Shown here: positions 38,275 through 47,045 of the stretch, piece after piece
Position numbering within the stretch: the first letter of the stretch is position 1
How the letters are laid out: every line of letters starts with the position of its first letter
Assembly (NCBI RefSeq): GCF_014524545.1
Contig: NZ_CP053557.1
Span: forward strand, 459,501 to 523,500
Direction of reading: 5' to 3'
DNA from: Exiguobacterium sp. Helios
GTDB taxonomy: Bacteria > Bacillota > Bacilli > Exiguobacteriales > Exiguobacteriaceae
Length of the DNA: 64,000 nt
Made by a program: the position numbers and the translations under genes
The notes under the pieces: generated by a model
Told to the model about the DNA's origin: nothing
The model's database searches: none
What the model saw: only the letters and a program-made list of their open reading frames with translations

Positions 38275-38904
38275 TTAGCCGCGTGAAGCAATTCCGACCC
38301 GTTCGCGATGGAACAGCCCTTCATCGTAAACGTCATAAGCGAAGCGGGCGACATTGATGCGGGGGATTGGACCGGTTTCGTGGGTGAATCGATTGGATTC
38401 AATCAAGACGTCCTCGATCGCATCTTCTTCGACGAGTTGTGTCGGACAAATGATGGTATAGTCGACATCTGCGTCTTTTAACGTCAAGTAGGCTTTGAGA
38501 TGATCTTCAGCTGCAATCGTCGAGCGACGACGGGATTCACTGGATTGGAAACGATATTTTCCCGGTTCTTCCGAAGCATCAAGGATGCCGGCCGTTCCGA
38601 CGAACACGATTCGTTCGATTTGCTGTTCTTTCATTTTAATGATGAGGTGGGGAACCGCAACAGAAAGAATTTGTTTTTGATCGGTTCCTAAACAGCTGAA
38701 GACGGCAGACGTCCCAGCGATGACCCGTTCGAGATCGTCTGCATCCGTCGCATCTCCTTTTATAACCGTCAAGTGGGGATGGTCAGGTAGTCCATGCTGC
38801 TCCGATCGGACAAGGACCCGGACGTCATGTCCTTTCTCCAATAGTAAATCCAGTAAAGGCCGTCCTGTACGTCCGGTTGCCCCAAGTAAGCTGACTTTTG
38901 CCAT
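38275..38904 (-). CDS. NAD(P)H-binding NmrA/SDR-like protein (YwnB-like)
   Basis: 209 residues. N-terminal Rossmann motif LLGATGRTGRPLLDLLLEKG, then ADDLERVIAGTSAVFSCLGTD and FVGTAGILDASEEPGKYRF, a YxxxK position not conserved, YTIICPTQLVEE near residue 150. Atypical SDR as in B. subtilis YwnB; enzymatic role unknown, possibly redox sensing. Convergent with nupC. Confidence 0.85.
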   Translation of the reverse strand: MAKVSLLGATGRTGRPLLDLLLEKGHDVRVLVRSEQHGLPDHPHLTVIKGDATDADDLERVIAGTSAVFSCLGTDQKQILSVAVPHLIIKMKEQQIERIVFVGTAGILDASEEPGKYRFQSSESRRRSTIAAEDHLKAYLTLKDADVDYTIICPTQLVEEDAIEDVLIESNRFTHETGPIPRINVARFAYDVYDEGLFHRERVGIASRG

Positions 38905-38979
38905 GATGATTCATCCTTCCTGTGATAAGTATATGGAACAGGAGGAACGACGGGTTAAATCGTTCCTCCTGAAAAGTGT

Positions 38980-39165
38980 TTATTTGTCGGCGAACATGAC
39001 GCCGGCTTGACCGTAATCGGTTTTCTCCATCTCTTCGATGAAAACCGTAATATTTTCTTTTGGCGCATCGACGGATTCAGAAACGGCTGCTGTGACTTTT
39101 TCGATCAAAGCACGTTTTTGCTCCACTGTGCGTCCGGATAACATTTTAACAGTAACGTAAGGCAT
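38980..39165 (-). CDS. 4-oxalocrotonate tautomerase family protein
   Basis: 61 residues. Starts MPYVTVKML with the catalytic Pro that becomes the N-terminus after Met removal; Arg in SGRTVEQKRALIEK. The B. subtilis homologue YwhB is a 2-hydroxymuconate tautomerase-like promiscuous enzyme. Followed on the other strand by an unknown gene and ywhD, as in B. subtilis where ywhB-ywhD are clustered. Confidence 0.92.
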   Translation of the reverse strand: MPYVTVKMLSGRTVEQKRALIEKVTAAVSESVDAPKENITVFIEEMEKTDYGQAGVMFADK

Positions 39166-39332
39166 GTCAGATTCCTCCTCTTAGCATAAGTACAATACGC
39201 CCTCAGTATACCGTACGCCACCCGGGTTCCGTCAAACCGCACATTGAAATTGAAAAAGATGGGTATAGAACAGGAATAGTCTGTCGGAAGCAAGAAGTAG
39301 TACTTAATAAATGATGAGGATGAGGTGAAGGC

Positions 39333-39860
39333 ATGGAGATGGAACCGGTGATTCGTAAAAAAATCCATACGCTACTGATTTTTGACCGCGCTTTACCAGA
39401 AGACAACACATACCCGTTATCAGGCGCAAAAGGTCTCGAAGTCGCAGATGTCTTATTTGATCAAAATATTCCGTTTGGACGGCTCGTGACGGATAAGGAA
39501 TTGGCAGCGCTTGTCGGAAATGAAGAAGCAAAACGCTACGGGATGTTGACGTTGCTTCGGGATGAGGACCGCTTCAAGCCGATTTTTCAAAATCGTAAAC
39601 CGACACCTGATATTGAAGACGAGTTGGCAGAGCGGATTCGGGAACTGGCCAAGCAATTACGGGCGATTCGTTCGAAATGTTCATCACTGGAGCGGATTGT
39701 TCTGTTCGGTCGTGCCTCGCAAACGTTGTATGACCGGGCATTGGTGCAACTGGAAGAGTTGAATCCACCCGCTCATGAAGAACTCACGTCCCTCGAATGT
39801 CTGCGGTTACCAACGATCCGTCGTGTCACCCGGGAGCAGCTTGAGACACTCAAGCGGTAA
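39333..39860 (+). CDS. Hypothetical protein, not recognised (possible degenerate UDG-like fold)
   Basis: 175-residue protein of unknown function immediately upstream of ywhD. Possible fold hint: PLSGAKGLEVADVLFDQNI resembles the RPFxGxxGxxLDxxL segment of uracil-DNA glycosylases, and LERIVLFGRASQTLYDRAL resembles their VALGxxAxxxL strand, with a final LRLPTIRRVTREQL where HPS would be. The catalytic residues of those enzymes are absent, so it would be a non-catalytic relative, and the similarity may be chance. GAGGTG lies five bases before the ATG. Confidence 0.6.
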   Translation: MEMEPVIRKKIHTLLIFDRALPEDNTYPLSGAKGLEVADVLFDQNIPFGRLVTDKELAALVGNEEAKRYGMLTLLRDEDRFKPIFQNRKPTPDIEDELAERIRELAKQLRAIRSKCSSLERIVLFGRASQTLYDRALVQLEELNPPAHEELTSLECLRLPTIRRVTREQLETLKR

Positions 39861-39930
39861 ACGAAGGCTTGCACCGACTGTTGGATGCGGTATGATAGAA
39901 GCAACAGTAGTAAAAGGGGACAAGTAAACG

Positions 39931-40425
39931 ATGGAAAAGAAAATTAACTTCAATATCATTTCAGATAACTCAACGGACGGGCATGGTGGATTTGGTGTCG
40001 GAACACTCAGTCTGAACAGCATGTCACCGGTCATCATCTCGCCGGAAGACGGTGAAGCCTATATTGATATGGGTGCGATGCATGCGAAAGCAGCTATCGA
40101 GAAACGGATTAAATTCACGACGGACAAGGCGGATTCACCAAACGGAAAGCTGTACTGGATCGTTTGGGTGACGGTTGGCCGGAAACCGGAAGGATTTTAT
40201 TACGGTGGCGTCGCAGCGTGTGACCTGTTAGTTGATGTCGAAGCACGACGCGGCTTTAAGATTTTAGCAGATCATGTCAATAAGATGGATAAATCGTTAA
40301 AAGGACGGATTGTCGTCGATCATATGGACGATACATCGAAACACTTGTTGCGTGACTTCCTGCAAACACATAAACCGGAGATGTGGGAAAATGCTGAACC
40401 TGAGTTGCATGAAGCGCTCACTTAA
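39931..40425 (+). CDS. ywhD: YwhD family protein
   Basis: 164-residue cytoplasmic protein of the YwhD family, function unknown. Characteristic: STDGHGGFGVGTLSLNSMSP near the N-terminus, YIDMGAMHAKAAIEKRIKF, and VDVEARRGFKILADHVNKMD with a Lys-Gly-Arg stretch VDHMDDTSKHLLRDFLQT. In B. subtilis it lies between ywhC and the pbpG/speE genes; here speE-speB follow about 4 kb later. Single gene with bidirectional terminator. Confidence 0.88.
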   Translation: MEKKINFNIISDNSTDGHGGFGVGTLSLNSMSPVIISPEDGEAYIDMGAMHAKAAIEKRIKFTTDKADSPNGKLYWIVWVTVGRKPEGFYYGGVAACDLLVDVEARRGFKILADHVNKMDKSLKGRIVVDHMDDTSKHLLRDFLQTHKPEMWENAEPELHEALT

Positions 40426-40430
40426 AAATA

Positions 40431-40464
40431 AAAGTGCCGACTCTGTGAAAGAGTTGGCACTTTT
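40431..40464. terminator. Bidirectional terminator after ywhD
   Basis: AAAGTGCCGACTC/GAGTTGGCACTTT around a 7-base loop with a T-run. Confidence 0.85.
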
Positions 40465-40472
40465 TTGATTGA

Positions 40473-41315
40473 TTATCTGCGTAACGTCACGACAATTAAC
40501 TCAGGGTGATTAAAGATTCGGAACGGAAATAAGCTGTTGCCGAGCCCACGGCTGATGATCAACCGTGTGTTCTCCATCGTATGCTGTCCAGCTGTCAGTT
40601 CAGGGAAAAAGCCTTGACCGGGAGCATACATGCCGTCCGTGAACGGTAACCGGATTTGTCCGCCATGGGCATGACCCGATAACACCAAATCGACTTTCCG
40701 TTCCGCGTACAACGGTAAATATTCCGGACGGTGCGCCATCAATAGTTGAAAAGCACGGGGATCAGCAGTCGACTGGGCTTGATCGAGACTTTGCCGGATG
40801 CCATCCGGCTCCTGCAGCCCTTCACTCCAACGGGTCGTCGTCGGATCGTCAATTCCAAGCAACTCAATGAACTGACCGTCTCGTTCAAGCGGAACGGATG
40901 TATTTCGAAGGACGGTGACGCCAAGTCGTTCAAGCTTCGGTAAAATCGTCAAATTCAGACGGACTTCATGATTGCCTGTCACGAAATAGACCGGATAGTC
41001 CGGTATCAGCTGTTTCATCAGCTGAAGTGCTTCTTCTTCTCCATTACGTCTTGAATCAATCAAGTCACCGGTCATTAAGATGACATCCGGCTGCAGTTTA
41101 TTCACTTTTTTCAAAAGAACCTTTTGACGGGAACCAAAGGATTTACCATGCAGATCGGCAATCTGTAAAATCTTATAGTCATTAAACGCGGCAGGCAGTT
41201 TATCCGATTGGACCGTTACTGCCGTCGTGTCGATTTGATTATTTTCTCGGTACAAAAACCAGCTACTGAGAGCGAGAATGCCGATGGGAATAAACCATTT
41301 TTTCTTGACGCGCAA
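40473..41315 (-). CDS. Membrane-anchored metallophosphoesterase
   Basis: 280 residues. One N-terminal helix (about 5-20) anchoring a calcineurin-like phosphoesterase domain: ADLHGKSFG (Asp-x-His), VILMTGDLIDSRR (GDxxD), VTGNHEVRL (GNHE), LLMAHRPEY (His) and LVLSGHAHGGQIRLPF (GHxH). Architecture and length match B. subtilis YkuE, a Tat or membrane-linked wall enzyme. TTG start at 41315 with GGGGTGAG upstream. Substrate unknown. Confidence 0.9.
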   Translation of the reverse strand: MRVKKKWFIPIGILALSSWFLYRENNQIDTTAVTVQSDKLPAAFNDYKILQIADLHGKSFGSRQKVLLKKVNKLQPDVILMTGDLIDSRRNGEEEALQLMKQLIPDYPVYFVTGNHEVRLNLTILPKLERLGVTVLRNTSVPLERDGQFIELLGIDDPTTTRWSEGLQEPDGIRQSLDQAQSTADPRAFQLLMAHRPEYLPLYAERKVDLVLSGHAHGGQIRLPFTDGMYAPGQGFFPELTAGQHTMENTRLIISRGLGNSLFPFRIFNHPELIVVTLRR

Positions 41316-41351
41316 GTCCTCACCCCTTTTCTTGTATTCAGCATACCAAAA

Positions 41352-41386
41352 AGACCCTGACTTCCGCCTGACGGAAGACAGGGTCT
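41352..41386 (-). terminator. Terminator of the BCCT transporter gene
   Basis: AGACCCTGACTTCCG/CGGAAGACAGGGTCT with one mismatch; TTTTT follows on the minus strand. Confidence 0.85.
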
Positions 41387-41394
41387 GACTGCAG

Positions 41395-42951
41395 TTAGGC
41401 TTCTTTTTTCAACTCGTCGGCTGATTTCGCAGCATCCGGTTCATTGGACAGATCCATGAACAGGGCAATCACCATCATCCCGACAACGAAGATGAACGGG
41501 AAGGCGGCAAGGACAGCTGCGGCCTGCAAGGCGCTGAGTCCGCCTGCGTACAAGAGAACAGCTGCGATTGACGACTGGATGATTCCCCATGTCAATTTGA
41601 TGCGGAGACTCGGCAACAGACTACCGCCGGAAGATAACATCCCGAGGACGTACGTCGCGGAGTCGGCAGACGTGATGAAGAACGTCGTGATCAAGAAGAC
41701 AGCAATGATACTGAGGAATGTTCCGAGACCACCGAATGTTTCGAACAAGGCGAACATACCGGTTTCGACTCCTTTTTCGTTGACCGTTGAAATGAGATCA
41801 ACATTGTTGAACAGTTCGTTCCAAATCGCAGATCCACCGAAAACAGAGAACCAGAGCAGACCGAAAATTGTCGGTACCAGCATGATGCCAAGTACGAACT
41901 CACGAATTGTCCGTCCTTTTGAGACACGGGCGATGAACGTTCCGACGAACGGCGACCAGGAAATCCACCATGCCCAGTAGAAGATTGTCCAGTCATTGAT
42001 CCATCCCCGTTCATCGGGATTGAAGGCTGACGCCCGGAAGCTCATTGTCGGTAGGTTTTGCAAGTAAGCACCTGTCGTTTGAACAAACAGATCCATGATG
42101 AAGCTGAACGGTCCGAGGAAGAGAACCCCAACCATCAAGAGGATCGCCAAGACAATATTGGCGTTGCTCAAGCGGACGATTCCTTTATCAAGACCGGAAG
42201 CGGCACTCATCATATAGAGGACGGATACGACTAAAATGATGATTAATTGGGTCATGAAGGAGTTCGGGATGCCGTCGACAAGGAAGTGAAGTCCACCTGA
42301 AATTTGTTGGGCTCCGAGACCGAGTGACGTGGCAACACCAAATGCCGTAGCTACAATGGCAAGTACTTCAACTGTTCCTTTACCGGCCGCTTCGTACTTC
42401 GGTTTCATCAGGGAAGCAACGGTATCACCGATTGTGGCCGGACGTCCTTTACGGAACGTCGAGTAAGCGATGGCGAGGGCGACGACCGCGTAGAGTGCCC
42501 ACGGATGCAGACCCCAGTGGAAAAAGGAATAACGCATGGCGAGTGGAGCAGCTTCTGTTAAATCATTTGTTGCGACCGGGGGGGTATGAAAATGGGTCAG
42601 TGGTTCTGAGACACCCCAAAAGACTAAACCAATCCCCATGCCGGCACTGAATAACATCGCGAACCATGAGATCAGACCGTACTCGGGACGATCGGAGTCC
42701 TTACCGAGTCGGATTGAACCAAAACGTGAAAAAATTAAAAAGATGGCAATTAATAAAAAGGCACTCATACCAAAAAGATAAAGCCAGCCGAAGCCGTTCG
42801 AAACAAAGTTTTGAGCGATGCCTGTGACATTGCCAAGATTTGCGGCACCAATGAGTGATTCAGGCAAGATTCCCCATATGGTAAAGAGCACACAGAAAAT
42901 GACAGAGATGATAAAGACATTCGTAATTTTACTTTTTCGTTTATTTTCCAT
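41395..42951 (-). CDS. BCCT-family glycine betaine/choline/carnitine transporter
   Basis: 518 residues, twelve helices. Hallmark TM8 Trp-box in IFYWAWWISWSPFVGTFIARVSKGRTIREFVLG; also ISWFAMLFSAGMGIGLVFWG in TM3 (betaine binding). Related to B. subtilis OpuD/OpuE/BetL osmoprotectant transporters. ATG at 42951 is preferred over a TTG four codons earlier because AAGGTG lies nine bases upstream. A SigB-like promoter lies about 68 bases upstream. Substrate (betaine, choline or ectoine) not assignable. Confidence 0.92.
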   Translation of the reverse strand: MENKRKSKITNVFIISVIFCVLFTIWGILPESLIGAANLGNVTGIAQNFVSNGFGWLYLFGMSAFLLIAIFLIFSRFGSIRLGKDSDRPEYGLISWFAMLFSAGMGIGLVFWGVSEPLTHFHTPPVATNDLTEAAPLAMRYSFFHWGLHPWALYAVVALAIAYSTFRKGRPATIGDTVASLMKPKYEAAGKGTVEVLAIVATAFGVATSLGLGAQQISGGLHFLVDGIPNSFMTQLIIILVVSVLYMMSAASGLDKGIVRLSNANIVLAILLMVGVLFLGPFSFIMDLFVQTTGAYLQNLPTMSFRASAFNPDERGWINDWTIFYWAWWISWSPFVGTFIARVSKGRTIREFVLGIMLVPTIFGLLWFSVFGGSAIWNELFNNVDLISTVNEKGVETGMFALFETFGGLGTFLSIIAVFLITTFFITSADSATYVLGMLSSGGSLLPSLRIKLTWGIIQSSIAAVLLYAGGLSALQAAAVLAAFPFIFVVGMMVIALFMDLSNEPDAAKSADELKKEA

Positions 42952-43340
42952 CGTGATCAACACCTTCTTTCGAATTTTACATGTAGTTTTGTAACTCTTT
43001 TAGACAACGACATTAGTAATACCCGTGTCATTTGAAAACAAAACCTTATCACGCAAGTTCTAACCGTAACAAAGATGGAGCAGACTGGCAAACCGAAATG
43101 GGTAATGATGGGAAGGGGACGGACAGTAGAAAAACTAACGAAATTCAAATAAAGCCTGAAATGACGGGTCTGAATCAAGGGGATAGAAAAGGTTGAAATG
43201 ATCGAATTATTTATTATTTCCCGCTTCAGATGTTTTGTAACATGCATTTCAGATACATTGATGAAGCAAAAAAACAGACGGAGTGAAACGGGTTTGATAT
43301 CGTATCAGGTAGTCATCATATTAATCAGGAGGAATCAGTT
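42952..43340. other. Divergent intergenic region BCCT-nitroreductase
   Basis: 389 bases. Holds a SigB-like promoter for the BCCT gene (43019-43044). On the nitroreductase side, a TGATATCGTATCA inverted repeat at 43294-43306 precedes the gene by 35 bases and could be a repressor operator. No gene is supported; a 48-codon frame ending inside the nitroreductase start looks fortuitous. Confidence 0.5.
43019..43044 (-). promoter_or_regulatory. SigB-like promoter of BCCT transporter
   Basis: Minus strand reads GTTTTG, 14-base spacer, GGGTAT. The -10 is a full match. B. subtilis opuE and opuD are known SigB or stress-controlled genes. Confidence 0.55.
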
Positions 43341-44015
43341 ATGAATCACAATCAGACAAAACAACAGATTATCGATGCTTTTCAGTTCCGGCATGCAACC
43401 AAATCATTTGATCCGACTAAAAAAATAACAGAAGAAGATTTTTCATTTATTTTGGAGACAGCGCGTCTTTCACCGAGTTCTTTCGGATACGAACCATGGA
43501 ATCTGCTTGTCATTCAAAACGAAGCCGTTCGAAATGAGATTCGGGACGTCTCGTGGGGAGCACAAGGTCAATTGCCGACAGCGAGCCACTACGTCATCTT
43601 TATGGCCCGGACAGGTGGACAGATGCAACCGGACGGGGAGCACGTGAAACATATGATGGATGTACTCGGTCTGTCGGATGAAGCAAAAGCCGGTCGGACA
43701 AAACGGTACGGTCTGTTCCTCGAAGAAGATTTCAAGATTGGGGATAATGAAAAGGCGATGGCCGATTGGTCGGCGAAACAAGCTTATATCGCGCTTGGAA
43801 ACATGATGTCGACAGCAGCGCAAATCGGCATCGACTCGTGTCCGATTGAAGGATTCGATCAGCAGGCAGTGGAACAGATTCTCGAACGGCACGGTGTGCT
43901 CGACCGGTCTGTTTTCACCGTACCGGTCATGGTCGCATTCGGCTACCGGGCGGATGAACCGAAACGGGCGAAGCAGCGTCGGTGCCTGGATGAAATCGTC
44001 ACGTTCGTCGACTAA
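43341..44015 (+). CDS. Nitroreductase-family oxidoreductase
   Basis: FMN-dependent NAD(P)H nitro/quinone reductase, 224 residues. RHATKSFDPTKKI at the N-terminus binds FMN phosphate; ARLSPSSFGYEPWNLLVI, AYIALGNMMSTAAQIGIDSCPIEGF and FGYRADEPKRAKQRR are family marks. Resembles MhqN/YodC-type enzymes for quinones, nitro compounds or disulfides. Strong CAGGAGGAATCAG ribosome site. Possible inverted-repeat operator upstream. Confidence 0.9.
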   Translation: MNHNQTKQQIIDAFQFRHATKSFDPTKKITEEDFSFILETARLSPSSFGYEPWNLLVIQNEAVRNEIRDVSWGAQGQLPTASHYVIFMARTGGQMQPDGEHVKHMMDVLGLSDEAKAGRTKRYGLFLEEDFKIGDNEKAMADWSAKQAYIALGNMMSTAAQIGIDSCPIEGFDQQAVEQILERHGVLDRSVFTVPVMVAFGYRADEPKRAKQRRCLDEIVTFVD

Positions 44016-44158
44016 AAAAACAGTCGAATCTTTTCGAATTATATAGAAGTTTCTTTCAAAGTCCGGTATACTCGCATTTGTATGATTAAGAAGCGCCGTA
44101 AACGCCACTCGCATACGAACAACTTTTGTCTTGATGAAAGAAAGGGGTTCTATCGCAA

Positions 44159-44998
44159 ATGGAACAAAAATTAAAGTTATGGTTCACGGAACACCAAACG
44201 GAAGATTACGGTATCACATTCCGTGTCAACCACGTTTATGAGAGCGAACAAACGGAGTTTCAACGCCTGGAGATGGTTGAGACGGACGAGTTCGGTACAA
44301 TGTTGTTACTTGACGGAATGGTCATGACGACAGATCGTGATGAGTTTGTCTATCACGAAATGGTCGCACACGTTCCACTCTTCACACACCCGAATCCAAA
44401 ATCTGTTTTGGTCGTTGGTGGAGGAGACGGCGGAGTCATCCGTGAAGTCTTGAAGCATCCATCTGTTGAGAAGGCGGTTCTTGTCGAAATCGACGGAAAA
44501 GTCATCGAATACTCGAAAAAATATTTACCAAACATCGCAGGTGGTCTTGATGACGCACGTGTTGAAGTCATCGTCGGAGACGGATTCATGCATATTGCAG
44601 AAGCAGTCAACGAATATGATGTCATCATGGTGGATTCAACGGAACCGGTCGGTCCGGCCGTCAACCTGTTCACAAAAGGATTCTACTCAGGAATCTCAAA
44701 AGCATTAAAAGAAGACGGTATTTTCGTCGCTCAGTCGGATAACCCGTGGTTCACACCGGACTTAATCCGTGATGTGCAACGCGACGTTAAAGAAATCTTC
44801 CCGATCACAAAACTCTACATTGCCAACGTTCCGACGTATCCGAGCGGTCTGTGGACATTTACGATTGGATCGAAAAAACATGATCCCCTCGCTGTCGCAC
44901 CAGAGCGTTTCCACGATATCGAAACGAAATACTATACACCGGAACTTCATACAGCTGCATTCGCGCTACCGAAGTTCGTCAAAGACTTAACGATCTAA
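44159..44998 (+). CDS. speE: Spermidine synthase
   Basis: 279 residues. Aminopropyl transfer from decarboxylated SAM to putrescine. Catalytic-site motifs: [54 protein letters not shown], and the Asp in [12 protein letters not shown]. Upstream AAGGGGTTC. Followed 60 bases later by speB, the same order as B. subtilis speE-speB. Confidence 0.97.
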   Translation: MEQKLKLWFTEHQTEDYGITFRVNHVYESEQTEFQRLEMVETDEFGTMLLLDGMVMTTDRDEFVYHEMVAHVPLFTHPNPKSVLVVGGGDGGVIREVLKHPSVEKAVLVEIDGKVIEYSKKYLPNIAGGLDDARVEVIVGDGFMHIAEAVNEYDVIMVDSTEPVGPAVNLFTKGFYSGISKALKEDGIFVAQSDNPWFTPDLIRDVQRDVKEIFPITKLYIANVPTYPSGLWTFTIGSKKHDPLAVAPERFHDIETKYYTPELHTAAFALPKFVKDLTI

Positions 44999-45058
44999 TT
45001 AAACGTCAGGAGTGTTCCGTTTTCAGGGGCACTCCTTTCTATGACTGGAGGAATAATG

Positions 45059-45931
45059 ATGCGATTTGATGAAGCTTACTCAGGTAAGGTATTTATCGCG
45101 AGTCAACCGACTCACGAAGATGCAAAAGGTGTGTTGTACGGTATGCCGATGGACTGGACGGTCAGTTTCCGACCCGGTTCACGGTTTGGCCCGGCCCGGA
45201 TCCGTGAGGTCTCACTCGGACTTGAAGAATACAGTCCGTATCTTGACGGCGATATCGCCGATGCGAAACTGTTTGACGCTGGAGATATCCCGCTTCCGTT
45301 CGGTAATGCGCAAAAATCACTTGATATGATTGAAGAATACGTAGACTCGTTATTGACGGCAGGTAAGTTCCCGCTCGGTATGGGCGGCGAACACCTCGTT
45401 ACATGGCCGGTCGTCAAAGCTTTTGATAAACATTACGAAGATTTTGTTGTCCTGCACTTTGATGCACATACGGACTTACGCGATTCGTATGAAGGAGAAC
45501 CGTTGTCGCACTCGACACCTCTCAAAAAAATCGCGAACTTGATTGGACCGGAAAACTGTTATTCGTTCGGGATTCGTTCAGGGATGAAAGAAGAGTTTGA
45601 ATGGGCGAAGACATCCGGTTACAACCTGTTCAAATACGAAATCGTTGAACCGTTGAAAGCAGTTTTACCGAAACTTGCCGGTAAAAAGGTCTACGTGACA
45701 ATCGATATCGATGTCCTTGATCCTTCGGCGGCACCCGGAACGGGAACACAGGAAATCGGCGGCGTGACGACAAAGGAATTACTTGAAGTCGTCCATATGA
45801 TTGCACGGGCTGATGTTGATGTCATCGGAGCCGATCTCGTAGAGGTTTGCCCGGCGTATGATCAGTCAGACATGACAGCAATTGCGGCTGCTAAAGTCTT
45901 GCGTGAAATGATGATTGGTTTTATAAAGTAA
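45059..45931 (+). CDS. speB: Agmatinase
   Basis: Hydrolyses agmatine to putrescine and urea, supplying SpeE. 290 residues, same as the B. subtilis enzyme. Ureohydrolase Mn-binding motifs: GMGGEHLVTWPV, HFDAHTDLRD, IDIDVLDPSAAPGTG. Start is placed at the second of two adjacent ATG codons (45059) for Shine-Dalgarno spacing (GGAGG) and homology to the B. subtilis MRFDEAYSGKVF start. Together with SpeE (and SpeA elsewhere) it makes spermidine from arginine. Confidence 0.97.
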   Translation: MRFDEAYSGKVFIASQPTHEDAKGVLYGMPMDWTVSFRPGSRFGPARIREVSLGLEEYSPYLDGDIADAKLFDAGDIPLPFGNAQKSLDMIEEYVDSLLTAGKFPLGMGGEHLVTWPVVKAFDKHYEDFVVLHFDAHTDLRDSYEGEPLSHSTPLKKIANLIGPENCYSFGIRSGMKEEFEWAKTSGYNLFKYEIVEPLKAVLPKLAGKKVYVTIDIDVLDPSAAPGTGTQEIGGVTTKELLEVVHMIARADVDVIGADLVEVCPAYDQSDMTAIAAAKVLREMMIGFIK

Positions 45932-45934
45932 AAG

Positions 45935-45972
45935 AAAAGGTCAGATCCGTTTTTGCGGAATCTGACCTTTTT
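45935..45972 (+). terminator. Terminator of speE-speB
   Basis: AAAAGGTCAGAT/ATCTGACCTTTTT hairpin with inner CCG/CGG and a T-run. Confidence 0.9.
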
Positions 45973-46250
45973 GTTGTCAGACAGACAGTTCATACAAACC
46001 GCAGTTACCAAAACCGAACAGCAACAGTGCGGGTACACAGTAAAATGAATGTGATCATACGGACGGAAATCATCTCATTTCGTCAGGAAACTTAATGTGT
46101 TTTTCCTGACAAGAAAGCACACTCAGACATTTACAGGTTTGAACACTTGCTTTAAGTTTAAGATGTCACCACAAACAGAATATTCTGAATGTAAAACGAA
46201 ATGTTGGTTTGAGAGCGAAATACATCATGACATGAGAGGTGGAAAAAAAG
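45973..46250. other. Upstream region of DUF4397-sortase operon
   Basis: Holds a promoter candidate TTTACA-N17-TAAGTT (46130-46158) about 93 bases before the start codon and, just upstream of it, a perfect 9-bp inverted repeat GTCAGGAAA/TTTCCTGAC (46082-46110) with an 11-base loop and no T-run, perhaps an operator. No gene is supported. Confidence 0.45.
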
Positions 46251-47045
46251 ATGAAGAAACTCTTATCTTTCGTCACAGCTGCTCTGCTATTCGCACTATT
46301 TGTGCTCCCGGTAGGTGCAGCAGACGATGCAATGGTTCGTGTGATTCACGCTTCACCTGATGCTCCCGCAGTGGACATCGCCGTCGATGGCAAAAAAGCA
46401 GTCTCAGGAGCAGAATTTAAAGCCGTTACAGATTATCTCACTCTCCCAGCCGGAGAACATAAAATAGAAGTCTTCGCAGCCGGTACAACAAAAGATCCTG
46501 TACTTTCTCAAACACTCAACATCGAAGCCGGAAAATTCTATTCTGTAGCCGTAATCGGTAAATTGGCAGATATCAAACTTGCTGTCATGGAAGATAACGG
46601 CAAAGGCGAAGATGGAAAATCAATGGTCCGTGTCGCTCACTTTGCACCGGATGCACCAGCCGTTGATGTCGCACCAAAAGGTGGAGATCCGCTCTTCAGC
46701 GACCTCGAGTTCTCGAAAGTCTCTGACTACGGTACACTGGATGCCGGTACGTACGACCTTGAAGTACGACCAGCCGGTGCAATGGATGTCGTTAAAGCAC
46801 TCGACGGTATCAAACTCGACAGTGGCAAAAACTATACAGCACTCGCAATTGGACTCCTTGAAGGCGAACCGGCCTTTGACGTCCTCCTGATTCCGGACGG
46901 CGGTGAAATGGCAGCAATGCCGGACACTGGTCTCGGCGGAACAACTGAAAATTCTTCGATGGCGACAACTTGGGCACTCGTAGCACTTGCTGGAGCTGCA
47001 CTTGTTGGGACAGCTTATGTCGTCCGTCGTAAACAAAACGCGTAA
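46251..47045 (+). CDS. Sortase-anchored surface protein with two DUF4397 repeats
   Basis: 264 residues. Signal peptide (about 1-23, ending VGAADD). Two DUF4397 repeats: MVRVIHASPDAPAVDIAVDG (28-) and MVRVAHFAPDAPAVDVAPKG (124-). C-terminal sorting signal: MPDTG at about residue 223 (Met replaces the usual Leu of LPXTG), a Gly/Ser linker, an alanine/valine-rich helix and RRKQNA tail. So this is a wall-attached protein whose sortase is probably the next gene. ATG at 46251 with GAGAGGTGG upstream. Function of DUF4397 is unknown; cell-surface adhesion or wall organisation is an inference. Confidence 0.88.
   Translation: MKKLLSFVTAALLFALFVLPVGAADDAMVRVIHASPDAPAVDIAVDGKKAVSGAEFKAVTDYLTLPAGEHKIEVFAAGTTKDPVLSQTLNIEAGKFYSVAVIGKLADIKLAVMEDNGKGEDGKSMVRVAHFAPDAPAVDVAPKGGDPLFSDLEFSKVSDYGTLDAGTYDLEVRPAGAMDVVKALDGIKLDSGKNYTALAIGLLEGEPAFDVLLIPDGGEMAAMPDTGLGGTTENSSMATTWALVALAGAALVGTAYVVRRKQNA

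Noticed and set aside
43197-43344. 48-codon frame ending at the nitroreductase start
   Set aside because: Overlaps the start codon as in a coupled pair, but the ribosome site is weak and the composition is random-looking.
44082-44174. 30-codon basic leader frame ahead of speE
   Set aside because: Begins with MIKKRRKRHSH and overlaps the speE start, but lacks a ribosome site; polyamine-leader idea not supported.
46097-46360. 87-codon frame before the DUF4397 gene
   Set aside because: Spans the promoter and the real start in another frame, with no good start signal.
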